Of a stretch of 64,000 nt of DNA, positions 45,205-56,407 are shown one piece after another. The position numbers and the translations under genes were made by a program. The first letter of the stretch is position 1. Each line of letters begins with the position of its first letter. The stretch covers positions 36,645,441 through 36,709,440 of the forward strand of contig CATQJL010000316.1 in assembly GCA_958299035.1 (NCBI GenBank). Direction: 5' to 3'. Source of the stretch: Cylicocyclus nassatus. Taxonomy: Eukaryota; Nematoda; Chromadorea; Rhabditida; Strongylidae. The notes below the pieces were generated by a model, which saw only the letters and a list, made by a program, of their open reading frames with translations, did no database searches and was not told where the DNA came from.

Positions 45205-46113
45205 TCAAAAAAGCTTACTTAGCGCGTACTTCATTCTTTCCGCTGGGGAAGGAAACGCACCCTAAAGAAAGTTTCATATTTTGATGCTATTGAAATCTGA
45301 ATTCTAAGTTGCCTATTTATCTTACAAGATCACTCAGTAGTTGCATCTGCTAGTCAAGGCTCTTATTGTGCACAAGTGTATTATCCTAAATTGCGTTTTC
45401 AATTTTTCAAATGATCCTCGTGATTCTCAGCAATTGACCGTCTTTATTTGAAAATTGCAACGCAAATTCTGGAATTTTTTCCGTTTAGTCCAACAGCACT
45501 GAACGTGAATGAGAACTTCGATAAATCGTTGCTGGAGAGCTCAGTGTGCACTTCATCGTGGAGGTGACCTAAGCTTTATTCAACGAAAAATTTTAGTAGA
45601 ATACTCTCCATAGGTTTCTACAGTTTACCAGAAATAAATCTATATCTGGTCGGTCAGATTTATGTACCAATATGTTAAATGACCTGTGCACTTAGAATGG
45701 AAAGGCTGTGCTATAAGAGAAAATTCAACTCCGCTTGCTTTGAAGACACCGAATTAAAAACCGTAAGAACTACAATGACTATAAAAAGGAATTATCAGCA
45801 CAACAATCAGATTAACGCTTTTAGTTTAGGATACACTTCTAAGCAAACTTTATTGCTTTCAATTATCACAGTCAAACAGTTGATTGTAGCAGCTTTCCCT
45901 TTTCGATACCGATTTGAATTTTGGGCAGATCCTTAACGTCGTAGATTAAGGCACTGATTACAGCAAAAGCTCGACGCTTACAGGGCCTCACAGTTATTTC
46001 CATTCTTTGAAATGCAAGCGTTATAGTCAGCACAGATCATCTCAGAGAATTCTGTAAGCATTTAAGTGAGCTGAAATTTAATTTTTAGACACCAACCAAC
46101 TGCTCCTTTGCAT
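45205..46113. other. No gene seen
   Basis: AT-rich spacer downstream of the 46.2-kb gene. An 85-codon open frame at 45679-45936 lacks a signal, splice sites and composition support. Confidence 0.4.
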
Positions 46114-46214
46114 CCGCTAATTTCTAGTTTTGCTATCATACGCTTATGCTTCTTGTGGCACAATCCGCTAATTTCTCGTTTTGCTATTATACGCTTATTC
46201 TTCTTGCGGCACAA
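46114..46214. repeat. 51-bp tandem duplication (2 units)
   Basis: CCGCTAATTTCT(A/C)GTTTTG, then CTAT(C/T)ATACGCTTAT and CTTCTTG(T/C)GGCACAA, twice in a row with few changes. It sits just beyond the stop codon of the 46.2-kb gene, probably in its 3' UTR. Confidence 0.8.
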
Positions 46215-46222
46215 ACTTTGTG

Positions 46223-47761
46223 TTATTTGTTTTCCTTCTTTCTTTTTAGACATTCTTCGCTGAAAATTTCTGGGGGTAAAAGGGGTGCAATTAGTTTCTC
46301 TTTTACCCTCGATTGCCGTGTCTTTGAGGACTGCGTCTTTCTACCGCGAGCTCGTACCTGAAAAGTCAAATTGGATGTCTCACTGAGGACAGGAAGAAGT
46401 ATCATGCAAACCTCCTCTTCTTCAGCATAATCTTCATTATCCTCATAGTTGAAAGGCTTTCCGATTCCAACCATATCAGGACTTTGAGCAAATGCATCAG
46501 AACTAGCATCGTCGTCAACATTTATTTCTTCAATTCTCTGAAGAAATAAATATAGCACTGAGCATCGATGATACTCTTCCGCTCACATCACCGCCTTCCA
46601 CAAGCTTTTGAAGCATACTAATCAGTGCTGCTTTCGCTTCGGCATCCTTCTTACTAAAATCGAAAACCACCTAAAATGATGGTATTGTTTGCTCAAACTG
46701 TAATTGTTGTTCTACTAACAAAAAGGTTATGAATTCTTCCATTCAGTGCCTCATTTTCGTAATATTCTTTATCATCTTCGTCATCTTCGTCATAATCATC
46801 AAACTCAAACAACCTTTTTCGCTTTCTGTCTTGTATCCCTAAAGAAAAGAAAACGATAGAAAAGGTATCCTTAAACCCCTTTCGGAAACTTAGACTTTTG
46901 CCTTCTCCAATACCTTCATCAACATCCTCCTCGTCGTCTCCATCAAAAGCCTCAAATTTGTTAGATCTCACATCCCGCTTCAAGTCGTGCATTCCTGTAA
47001 AGGGGCGGGCATATTTCACGCGATTTCACTCGCGACGCGATTTGGCAATTCGCCAAGAGTCTTCAGATCCAACGCTAGCATTCTGCACATGCACAGTATG
47101 TATATAACTTACGTGGAGTGATGAAATACCCTATCCTCTGTACATTTAAAATGTGCTTACAATGAGTTATGGATAGTTGGAATATTGCCAAGTCGCGTTG
47201 CGACTAAAATTGCGTGAAGTATGCCCGGTCCTTAATACGACCTCGTTTAGAGAACTCAGGTCGCAACTCCAAAAGGGTCTGGAACCATTACTTTGTTTTC
47301 CTACTCCTAGGCTGTACGTTTAATTTGGCGCGCAACTACTGGGCATTACTTATATTGCTTTCAGAGCTGACCGTGCCACCGCCGTGCCACTGTAGTCCGT
47401 GTGCCGTGCTGGCTCCGTGCCGAAACGTCGACCGATCAAAATGGGGAACGTCTACTGAATTGTGGCACGGAGATGTCACATCACTGACACTCTAGCAAAT
47501 CTAAGCTGCCTTACCTGTATGTCTTTGCAAATGCATTTTCTCATCAGACCGCTTCTCCCTTTCCGAGACAGTTTCTACTAGTCCTTTCCGGCTATCGACG
47601 ACGACTTCGGATTCTCTCTCGACATCTGCACTGGCGTTCCTGCTTACTCCAGTTGAACGTCCATTGGCATTGTCTGCGCTCTCAAGTCGTTCATTTCTTC
47701 GCATGACATCTCCGCGAACTTGGCAGTATGTCAGCAGTAATACGGCTATTGCAACCTTCAT
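46223..47761 (-). CDS. Acidic secreted protein, family member 4 (five exons)
   Basis: Exons 47761-47515, 46994-46720, 46670-46575, 46537-46412 and 46357-46223 join in consistent phases to 292 residues. MKVAIAVLLLTYCQVRG is a signal peptide like those of the other three members. The rest is highly charged: DGDDEEDVDE, FEFDDYDEDDEDDKEYYENE, a helix-like exon (KKDAEAKAALISMLQKLVEG), INVDDDAS...YAEEEE, and a basic end (KTRQSRVKEK...CLKRKKENK). Intron 1 (520 nt) holds a PIF-like MITE whose edge lies against the exon-2 acceptor. Inside exon 2 a 75-nt GTATTG...TTTAG stretch could be an optional in-frame intron; the last intron (54 nt) is also frame-neutral. No family recognised; the acidity suggests a cation- or protein-binding secreted protein. 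Confidence 0.65.
47001..47232. mobile_element. PIF/Harbinger-like MITE, family A, copy 3
   Basis: TSD TAA at 46998-47000 and 47233-47235; ends AGGGGCGGGCATATTTCACG and AGGACCGGGCATACTTCACG. It lies in intron 1 of the 46.2-kb gene, and its left end plus TSD form the CCCCTTTACAG acceptor of exon 2. Confidence 0.85.
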
Positions 47762-47802
47762 TGATGAGCAATGTATGCAAATGAATAAGAATGCTTCGCT
47801 TT

Positions 47803-47834
47803 GGATATTTATAAAGAGTTTGTGTTGATTATCT
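47803..47834 (-). promoter_or_regulatory. GATA site plus TATA box for member 4
   Basis: AGATAATC (about 47834-47827) lies ~11 bp upstream of CTTTATAAATATCC (47816-47803), which is ~45 nt before the ATG at 47761. Same architecture as the other three members, with a variant GATA core. Confidence 0.55.
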
Positions 47835-47839
47835 TGCTT

Positions 47840-48243
47840 TGAGCTTTTCATTCTTGTCACAAGTATTTGTAAGGGCGGTACGACACTTACTCCTCGATCA
47901 AGATTCTCCTTTTGCGCAACACCAAGAAATCTGCATTGATTTTGCTGTTGGTTTACCCACAGCAAAATCAATTCTTTCCGCTGATAAACTTTCTAAAATG
48001 TAATAAACTCAAGAGGCAGACCCAAGTTTGCTCGAATGCCAATGCCGGCTCGAAGGGGGCGCGAAGAATGAAAAACCAAAAATCATTCAAAGAAGTGTCA
48101 ATTTCTTTATGACTTACAGGATGTTAAATTATGCATAAAACGAAGAATCAACCATAGCATAATCAACCAGCATCGGCCATGCGACGTCGCGCTTGCGGCA
48201 ACTAACGACGGTGCGATGTGAGGCATACGAGCTCTGCTACGCG
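47840..48243. other. No gene seen
   Basis: Upstream flank of the 46.2-kb gene; a GC-rich patch at 48170-48240 is unassigned. Confidence 0.4.
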
Positions 48244-48668
48244 TTAAAGGCAGCGGCTCGGCAGAATAGACCTACCTCAGAATTTGACGTAGATAGATAG
48301 AAGGCCCTCCAAGTGAACCAAAACAGCAGCTCCGGGCGGAAAATGCGAATCCTGCAAGCCAGGGGGGCGAGCCAAGCTCCGCTCCCCTTCCTCCTTTCGC
48401 TCCCCTAACACCTTGTGCGGACGAGTTGGCAACTTCTTTCTCACCATTGGAGGCTGCCCTCCGCAATGGTATAAGTATTGGGTCCCGCCATGATTCAGCG
48501 TCATCCACCTTGCTCCACTCGTCCAATCTCAAGGGTAAGGGCATTGAAAAACGCTCGTTTTCGCCGTTTTCAAGCTCTCTAATGTGGATTTTCGGAATCA
48601 GCGCCTCGAATTACCCCCAGGCAAGCAAAAAACTTCAAGTCGAGAATCTGCCGAGCGACTGCCTTTAA
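48244..48668. mobile_element. MITE family D, copy 1
   Basis: Ends TTAAAGGCAG(C)GGCTCGGCAGA and TTAAAGGCAGTCGCTCGGCA (right end, reverse complement). TTAA at both borders suggests a piggyBac-type or TWA target. A relative lies at 56408-56849, and TTAAAGGCAGTGTCCGA at 54551 is a fragment. Confidence 0.7.
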
Positions 48669-48889
48669 CACGTTGACGACCGTGTGTATCCGAACCACCT
48701 TTCGTGCACCACTTTATCATGTGTAAACGAAAAGTTCTCGGGTAACTTCTATGCAGTGATAACAGTGGTGGCTTGGTTGTCATATAGAACACACGGCATT
48801 GTGGTAGCTGTTAAACAGTCCAAACCGCAGCCGTAGATCATCAGTCCATTTTGGTGTGGTCAAAAATGGCTCGGTCGTCAACGTGTTAA
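48665..48889. mobile_element. MITE family E, TTAA-flanked
   Basis: TTAACACGTTGACGACCG at the left and its exact complement at the right (48872-48889). TTAA at both ends fits piggyBac-like targeting. Its left TTAA (48665-48668) is shared with the right end of the family D element. Confidence 0.75.
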
Positions 48890-48989
48890 GGCAAGTCGCA
48901 TGAGACAGCCGCCATCGCAAGGCATACCAGCGCGGGACCAATGCTGGTTGGTACTGTGTATATACTATAGTTGAGGCCGAGTATTCGTG

Positions 48990-50282
48990 TTCGATTGATT
49001 TTCTCGATTATTCGAATATTCGAATGTTCAAATAGTCGAATATCCGAAAAAATGCATGTGTTTGATTACTTCAGTCAAGTACCTGGAAGAAACTGTTATG
49101 CAAATTCGTTTATTCAACCAGTTGAGAAATTTTCAATTCGAATTTTTTTTTGAAAACACTAATTCGAAAATTCTGAAGAACAAAACTTTTGCAGTATCCG
49201 CTATTACACCCAGATATCTTCCCAGTCGACTGGTCATTTGATCAATGATAGCATGGTAGCATAGCACCCTTTTCCTGAAGAACTCCTAAGATATGCCAGA
49301 GCGTCGTGAGGACAACCTACTCAGATAATCGCCGGGGGCATGCAGGCACTGGAAAAATAGTTCGCTGATTTCTTGCGGTCCGCTTACAGATATTTGAAAG
49401 AATTTTGGCAAAAATTTAAACGAATGCTTGGAGAACAATTGCGGCTTTTTTGTAGATTAGTTGCGGCGCAGTGGCCGCATTCTCGCGGATCTTCCGCGAC
49501 AATATGCAAAATTATTGAGGGCCGCACGGTTTTTGTGAAGGACCGCACAGCCCGCAGGTACTTTCCGCTGAGGTTAAGTACCCCAAACTCGGGTAATTGA
49601 ACCGTCGATGACACCTCTGTAGTGGCGTACCCAGGATCTCGGCTCGGAGGGAGGGGGGGGGGGGGGACAAAAAAATTTTTTTGGTGAAGGTGCGTGGCGT
49701 CAGCAACGCACTCCGAAAATTTTTTTTGGGATGTTTCCCAAAATTTCTCCTGGCCCATGACCCCAAAATTTCAGATATCTTCCCAATCGACTGGTCATTT
49801 GATCAATGATGCACAAAAAATTTTGTAAAAAAAAATTTGAATTTTTAGAATTTTTTTTTTGATTATTTACAAGCAAATACAAGTCCTCTGCACAAGATTT
49901 CGCGACCCATTCTCCCCCCCCCCCCCCTCGGTACGCCACTGCTCTTTATGTATGTTACCTTTGCTCGGCGTAGGCCCAATACTGCTCAAAAAGAACCTGA
50001 GCGCATGCTGAATGTTTGGCCCCCGTTGAATGAGATAATTTGATGATCGCTTACAGAAAATTTTGGATTGCGGCCCGCTGGCAGAACACGGAAGTACCGC
50101 TCGCTGAAGGTTTGGCCACGCCCCAAAATTATGCTGACCGCTCGCAGAAAAGCGCGAGTTTGCAGGCCGCGTGCCCCCGGCAATTATCTGAGCAGTCGTT
50201 CATTTGTAAGATTGAATTTTGAAATGTGCCAGTATGCGAATATTCGAATTCGAATAATTCAAAAATCTCAAATCGAATAATA
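48990..50282. repeat. AT-rich palindrome-bordered region with nested hAT-like MITE
   Basis: ATTCGAATATTCGAA-type palindromes cluster at 49010-49045 and 50237-50262 in inverted arrangement. Between them GC-richer segments at 49365-49600 and 49975-50170 share themes (GGTCCGC, GCTTACAGA, CGGCCCGC). Probably a large decayed inverted-repeat element; limits uncertain. Confidence 0.4.
49620..49941. mobile_element. hAT-like MITE, copy 2
   Basis: Ends (T)AGTGGCGTACCCAGGATC and CAGTGGCGTACCGAGG (right end, reverse complement), with G-run and C-run next to them, and internal GGTGCGTGGCG and GATTATTTACAAG as in the other copies. The 8-bp duplication is not clear. Confidence 0.7.
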
Positions 50283-50289
50283 TTACTTG

Positions 50290-52947
50290 TTCAAATATTT
50301 ACGAAAGTCTATTATTTGATATTCTTTTGTTCGATGGAAATTTTTGTTTTTACAACACACTATAAACAAGGTTATCATATCACAAGTTACGATTGTGACA
50401 ACCACACTTATTACTGATATAAAGCTAAAGCTCCTCTGCTTGGTGAAAACCACTTCCGACATCGGTCTCAAAGTATCTTCACAGCTCTGCAGTTTATCAA
50501 AGTATCAACACGCTCCAACTATTACTGAGAAATTCTAGGAAATTTTAAGCTTTTGCGACAGATGTAAAATCTTTTTGATGAACTCTGCGGACACCTCTAA
50601 CGTATAGGGGCTTTCACTCTGAGTTTACGGACGGCGAGACTCGGGCGGGGCCCGGCACGAGTCGGTTCCTAGGGGTTTTTGAAAACGAGGTCTCCCCTGA
50701 CTTTCGGAAGTTTTACGAAATTCCCTCTGACCAACCTGCTTAGGAAAAGATGAACACAAGAATACTAGTCTGAAAGAAAAGACGTAAGATAAGAGTGAAA
50801 ATCCAAATTGAAGCTGAATAGCATGCACAAGACTTTGGCATTAGAGCGCAATATTTAACAACGAAAAGAAATGAAGGCAAAAAACATACGAAAGGCAATG
50901 ATATGAAAATGTCTTCATGCTCAGGAATAGATTTTGAAACGGGGAATCTGTCCATGCTTGAAAGATCCGAAACTTATGTGAAGTGGCAGAAATATATGCT
51001 CCAGACGATCTCAGATCGTCTTTTGGCCGTCTGAAGACGATCTAATTTTGGAAAAGGTATTACTTTACGTAAGTTTTCAAATCTTTTTACGCAGTCCTTC
51101 CGCAAATAATTTTGTCCACATACAGTTCAATTTTGGTGTCATATGCTTCTGTGTGCGCTGTAAACAAGCAATTTGTTTATTTAAGCCTTGCTTTCAAATC
51201 GTGCGCACTTTTCGCCATACACGATAGAGCATGTCAATCGTGTGATAACCTGTCCGAAAAGCTTGTGTTCGACTAAATGGCGCTTATTCTTGGTGCTCGG
51301 CCCTGATCTCCGCAAAAACGATATCTCCTCCTTAGCTGTTTGCTTCAAAAACGAAGTCCAGCCTGCTTCCAGACGATCTGTGCCGGGCCCTGGGCTCGGG
51401 TCGTCGCGAGCCGCTCGCTTGAGCCACTCGATGCCTTCGCGAACGTGTCTCGGGGCACATTTTCTCAAGCTCGTCGGCCATTTATGCCTAGTGATGTAGT
51501 AGTTTCTGTGCCACAAACATGGGAAAGTATGGTATCCGCTGAGGGGGAACCCCACGAAAGACTCGCGAGGCGTTTCGCAAGCGGCGCCGACCGTGACACT
51601 CACGTCAGATTGAAAGCCCCATAGGCTGTTTCAGCCAGGACCGGTAGTGGCAACTCCAAATAGGGAACTATGCCCAATCGTTCGCATTTTTTGCCAGCGG
51701 ACCCCTAAAACGTAGATGTACGAACTCTTGGTAGCAAAATACATGATGTTCCAAAACAAAGACCATCGAGAATGCCTGTTTTTGTTTGTGGGTTTCAGGA
51801 CCAATCCTTACGAAAAAACTGGATGCACGTGCATACCTCGACGCCATATTAGTAATTTTGAGGCATGAAGTTCAGTATGAAGAGGAATGATTAGTTCAAG
51901 AGCTCATGACACACTTATTTCCGACAGAAGCTCGAAATGAACAGTACCGACAAAGTAGCAAAGCCAGGAGGTTTATAAACAGCTTCTTATCTTGTGCTTG
52001 AGCTACTTAGCTGTGGCACGCCAAATCTGCGGGCCGTTTCAAGGAGTCAAAAAGGAGAGAGATCGTAAATGAAGTGCGTTGGACGATAAAAACTTAATTT
52101 TCGTTAATAGTATCATCACTAAATAATAAAAGCACTAAGTACGGGGGGGGGGAGGGGTGGGGGGGGGGGGCACACGGAAGGGGACAATGCGCGCAAAATG
52201 CAAGCAGTGTAAAGTCGCTCTCGCTAACTTTTACAGAATTTTACTTGTGGCATCGACTCATGTACCTGCTCCATTCCCACCCCTTCCCCTACCTTGGAGC
52301 CGTGTCACTTTAGCAATTGAGAGTTTTAAAAGCACAAAATTCGTTGATTGTCACCTTCCGCACCACACCCCTAATGTGAGTTTTGCCTATCTGTATGTGT
52401 TTGCATGTGCACATTTGTTTGTCATAAATTTCCTACAGCCAGTTGCAATCAACATCTCGAACCACAATTTTGCAGAAGGCAAATCTGCAAGCCATAGACT
52501 CCAGCCAGAAACGTGATAAAGATATCTATTTTTTAGACGGCCAGAAAAGAAAATTTGCGTCATTCGTTGTTTTGTCAAGGTTCTTCTTATGAAATTATAA
52601 TAAAAAAACCATGGCTCAGACATATAGTGCAAGGTCATTGTCCTTTATGGTGACCATCTAGCCCTTATAGATTTAGTAATCAATTCAAATTCACATTTAC
52701 CCATCCGCACGCAGAAATTTCTTCCTTCCAGTGCTAGCGATCTCATATGAGAAAAGTTTTGGAACGGTTGCAGCTGTCACAGTTCACTTAAATGGTCAGC
52801 ATTGTGCGTGCAAAGCCATCAACATACGAGGAAGGCATACAGATAGTAGGAACGGTGTGGACCCTGTCAAGCAGAGGTGACGATTTGGTCTCAGATGTCC
52901 TTATGCAGAATGTAAGCACACTGAGGTATTGGCCGATCATTATAATC
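50290..52947. other. No supported gene; one GC-rich open frame
   Basis: A GC-richer block at 51190-51620 has a 140-codon minus-strand frame (51603-51181) and open plus frames. The minus frame includes REGIEWLKRAARDDPSPGPG, but no start, splice or family evidence supports it. A palindrome AGACGATCT-CAGATCGTCT sits at 51002-51021, and a G-run (possible quadruplex) at 52142-52172. The rest is AT-rich. Confidence 0.4.
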
Positions 52948-53276
52948 CGGTGGCGGTCGCAGGATTTCCTTCGGAGGAGGAGGCCGCAATTTTTCCCAAG
53001 TGAAGGTGCGTGGCGTTAGTCACGCATTTTTTTGGGTGCTTCTCCAACTTTTGCGGGTCCCAACCTCTAAAATCTAAAAAAAGGGGACGTGGCTGGCGCC
53101 ACGTTCCAAATTTTTCACGAGGCTAATTTGAATTCTTCAAAAATTTCAAAGATTATATTCTTATCTACAAGAATAAACATGTCACTTGCACATTGTTTTA
53201 ATCCATGTAAGTAAATTTCAGAAACTTTGCGACTTGTTCTTGGAGGGGAGCGCTTCTCTTCTCCCGTCCGCCACTG
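52948..53276. mobile_element. hAT-like MITE, copy 3
   Basis: Ends CGGTGGCGGTCGCAGGATTT and CAGTGGCGGACGGGAG (right end, reverse complement). Flanks TTATAATC / TTGTAAAC match at 6 of 8 positions, a plausible eroded duplication. Internal GGTGCGTGGCGT and TCACTTGCACAT match copies 1 and 2. Confidence 0.75.
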
Positions 53277-53319
53277 TTGTAAACCTACCCTGAACATAAG
53301 AAGGGTTCCCATTAAGCAT

Positions 53320-53344
53320 AATGAGTACCATTTTGGTACTCATT
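53320..53344. repeat. Perfect 11-bp hairpin
   Basis: AATGAGTACCA-TTT-TGGTACTCATT; longer imperfect pairing continues with TTAAGC on both sides. Confidence 0.7.
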
Positions 53345-54170
53345 AAGCTTAATTATCAAATCACGCAACCCACTTGGACTAGTTTCAGCTACTTCTGAGG
53401 TCTTCACATAACGATTACCTAGCTGGAATGGTATTTTTAGCCATGGTTAAACTTCATCTTAACGGGAAGTCAGCTATTTCTTTTTTGCGCTGTACAAAGC
53501 AACACTTGTTCTTGATTCGCATCAGAAATCCCACTCCAAATGACTTAGATGGAATACTAATCAAGATCTCGTTTACCTCATTTTTGGTCAGTTAGCGGAT
53601 TTTGAGCAGTCGTTACACACAAGGTGAGCACGAAATAGGCTGAAACTACTTCTTTGAAAGCTCAAGGCTTAGGCTATTGAATGACTTAGATATTCTTTCT
53701 CAGTGGCAAAAGGTTGGTTTGTGGGAAAACCCCAAGGGAGGTGCTGCTGCTACATTTTTTTGGTTCTGCTACGCACCGGTTTGTCACAGAGACGGTTGTT
53801 TTCGGCGAATGATTCATGTATATCTCGATAGCTTGAATTTCGTGTTTTCCGCAAAAGTGACTGGAAGCTGGTTCATTTTAAACCGTGTATTGATCGCTAA
53901 AAGCAGAATCGGTGAAAACGAAATGTGGGAGAAACGAGCTTTCCGCCGGACTCCTGATTCCACAGTTTGGGTTGTTCGAAATGTAGTCTATGGATATAAA
54001 GAGTGAAGATCTGCAATGAGTGCAAAAAGAGATGAATAGCTCACCTTTGAAACTAAGAATATAAAATGAGCATTTCAGCTAGTTAGTCCAAAACTTGATA
54101 ACCACAGAATTTACTAAAACTTGGTTAAGATATATAATTTGACATAACAATTACGAAAATGAAGGTGAAG
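53345..54170. other. No supported gene
   Basis: A 109-codon plus-strand frame (53677-54006) has no signal peptide, motif or splice support. Otherwise AT-rich spacer. Confidence 0.4.
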
Positions 54171-54285
54171 AACGAACACCTCAATTAGGCATCGTCTCCG
54201 GGACTACTGATCCTAGCACGATGCACAACCATAGAACGAAAGGACCAACAGCCCATGAAGGCAGTGCTCAATTGAGGTGTTCGTT
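54171..54285. mobile_element. Short MITE (115 bp)
   Basis: AACGAACACCTCAATT at the left and its exact complement at the right; the interior is GC-richer and can partly fold (GCATCGT...ACGATGC). Confidence 0.65.
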
Positions 54286-54669
54286 CGTCTACTCACAAAA
54301 ATGATACTCGTTATGCTCTTTGCTTGTTAAGGCCCTTTTTTCTATGCTCACGGCTGGTAAACGGTGATTTACAAGTGTCTCACTGAGAATGACTCGGAGG
54401 GAAGTCGTATCTGGCGGTTGTCAGTGTCATTTTGCTCCCGGATGCTAGGCGAGACAGCCTGAGATTTAAAGGATGATATCGTCGCTTTACCGGTGCATTA
54501 GTGCGGAGCATCTGCGAACATCTGAGCACCTTGGTGAGCTTGTTATTAAAGGCAGTGTCCGAACAAAGTCGATTTCGAGATTTTGTGCTTACTTGGGTCT
54601 GTTCGCTATGCTGAATCCGAAAATCCACATTGGAGAGAGCGAAAAGACAAAAAGGGCTCTCATGCAGGA

Positions 54670-54871
54670 GGGAAATCAGAAGTGGGCGGGGTCTTCACTT
54701 TTGTGAATTCATGGCCCCAGCTTCCAGAGCGATCTTCTCAATTCCGCTAGCCACTCTGACATCTCCACAGGCCAAGTGCGAATTGACTTGAAATCGGAAC
54801 CGGAAAAATCGCTTCGGGAGCTGGGAACCGTGAATGCACAGTGAGGAAGACCCCGCCACTTCTGATTTTCC
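54670..54871. repeat. Inverted repeat, ~29-bp arms
   Basis: GG(G/A)AAATCAGAAGTGG(G)CGGGGTCTTC at 54670-54696 and complement at 54844-54871. It lies within a region that starts with a family D-like end at 54551. Confidence 0.6.
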
Positions 54872-54889
54872 TGGGGTGGTAGTAATCTA

Positions 54890-55025
54890 GTCGAAACTCC
54901 GAGTTCATAGCTTTGGTCAACTCAAAGATAACTCTGAGTTCCATTTATGAAACTCAGAGTTATGCTTATTCAAACTCTGAGTTCCGCTCGAATTTCCGAC
55001 TTCCAACTCTCAAGCTCGGAGTTTT
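54890..55025. repeat. Cluster of AACTC(T/C)GAGTT palindromes
   Basis: Five copies of the 11-bp palindrome or close variants within 130 bp, two forming a hairpin (ATAACTCTGAGTT / AACTCAGAGTTAT, 54930-54963). A further copy is near 56912. Confidence 0.6.
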
Positions 55026-55127
55026 GATGTTTGAGGATGTCAAAGTTGGGACTCGATGTACGGTCTATCGCAAAGATCCTATCACTAAACCGCTTGAAGA
55101 TCAATGTTGCTTTGTCATGATGTACAA

Positions 55128-55296
55128 TTGATTCAACTGGCTGAGCTTCGGCAAAGGCGAAGCTTCGTGACCTAATTAAGGCTAGGTAATGATCAGAGAG
55201 CACTCGCGCGCGAGAGACGCAGGTGCGTCGCGGGCGCGAGCGGCCTCAATTAGGCCACAAGGCCCCGCCTTGATGATGCCAAGCCAGTTGAATCAA
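55128..55296. mobile_element. GC-rich MITE (169 bp)
   Basis: TTGATTCAACTGGCT at the left and its complement at the right; inside are GCTTCGGCAAAGGCGAAGC and a GC-rich stem (CTCGCGCGCGAG). Confidence 0.7.
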
Positions 55297-55524
55297 AGAT
55301 ACTCATTGCTTTGACACAAAGCAAGTCAAAACATGATAGAATCAAAGCCTCACTCACTTTCATTTCTGTCGAGAAGTGGTGGTTTATCGCACGATTGGTC
55401 TTTTGCGCAGCTGAGAGCTAAACAATAGTGAGAGCGAATGGCATACGCAATGATAAGAATGGACTATTAAGATTTGCGCACAGAATAAACGTTCCGCGCA
55501 TAGTTCGGTCTTATTTTATAAATT

Positions 55525-56130
55525 GGCCCACTTATCGTATGCCTACCGTACCCCTGCCAGATGGCACCGCTGCGAGAGTAGTGGAAAAGTGTTGTTGGTG
55601 TGTGGTGGTGAGTGTCAGCGCGCCGAAACCTCACGAGTCGAATTTTAGTCATGTTTATGACTTCGTCCCACTTACCGTATACCTACAGTAATCACCTCAA
55701 ATGACGCCAGTGTAGTAGCAGAGAGAAAGTGTGTGATCTGCGCCTTGCATAATCCCACCGGTCCAAGTTTCGACTAAATTTGTGAATTTCTCCTGTCTAC
55801 CGTAAACCTACTGTAACCTTGCCAGATGTCACCGCAGTATAATTAGCCTGCCATATTCGTGATCAGCTCCCCCGAATAACCCGGTGTACCAAGTTTCGGC
55901 TAATTCTGCCGCTTAAACTCAATTACCGTAAACCTTGCCAGATGCCATCGCAGTATAAAATGAATGCCATATTCGTGATCAGCGCGCCGATTAATCCCAC
56001 CGGTCTTAGTTTTGGCCAGTTTTGTGATTTTCTCATGTCTACCGTAATCCTACCGTAGGCCAAATCCCATGGTGAAAAATTAGTGCCACATTCGTGTTTA
56101 GCGCATCTAATAACCCCTCTCGTACAACAT
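55525..56130. repeat. Degenerate satellite, five units of about 110-145 bp
   Basis: Each unit opens with TACCGTA(A/T)(A/G)CCTAC(C/T)GTA, then GCCAGATG(C)CACCGCAGTA, TGCCATATTCGTGATCAGCG, CCGA(A/T)TAA(C)CCCACCGGTC and AAGTTT(C)GGC. Units start near 55530, 55676, 55799, 55926 and 56040. Divergence is high, so the array is old. Confidence 0.75.
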
Positions 56131-56407
56131 TTTACAAATTTTCAAAATTTTGTGCTGCGCACAACGATACCCCTATCATGCCTGCTGAATTCACGAGCAA
56201 AATGTACTCTGGAGGACTTTTTAGCTGCCCTCTTCTTTTGCGCACTATTTCTGTTACTCTAACCAAACTCAGAATTATCGCAGAGTTCGGTGGCGCTGTT
56301 TCATGTGCAGAACGGTTGGACAATGTTGCGCTAATAGGAATAAATTACCGGTTACGGAGTATCCTGCCATATCATCGTTTTCCAGATTTGATCTGATCCA
56401 GCATCTG

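Noticed and set aside
51181..51603. 140-codon minus-strand frame in GC-rich block
   Set aside because: Open in both strands because of composition; no family motif recognised. Kept only as a note.
53677..54006. 109-codon plus-strand frame
   Set aside because: No signal peptide, motif, splice sites or polyadenylation signal; composition matches the intergenic background.
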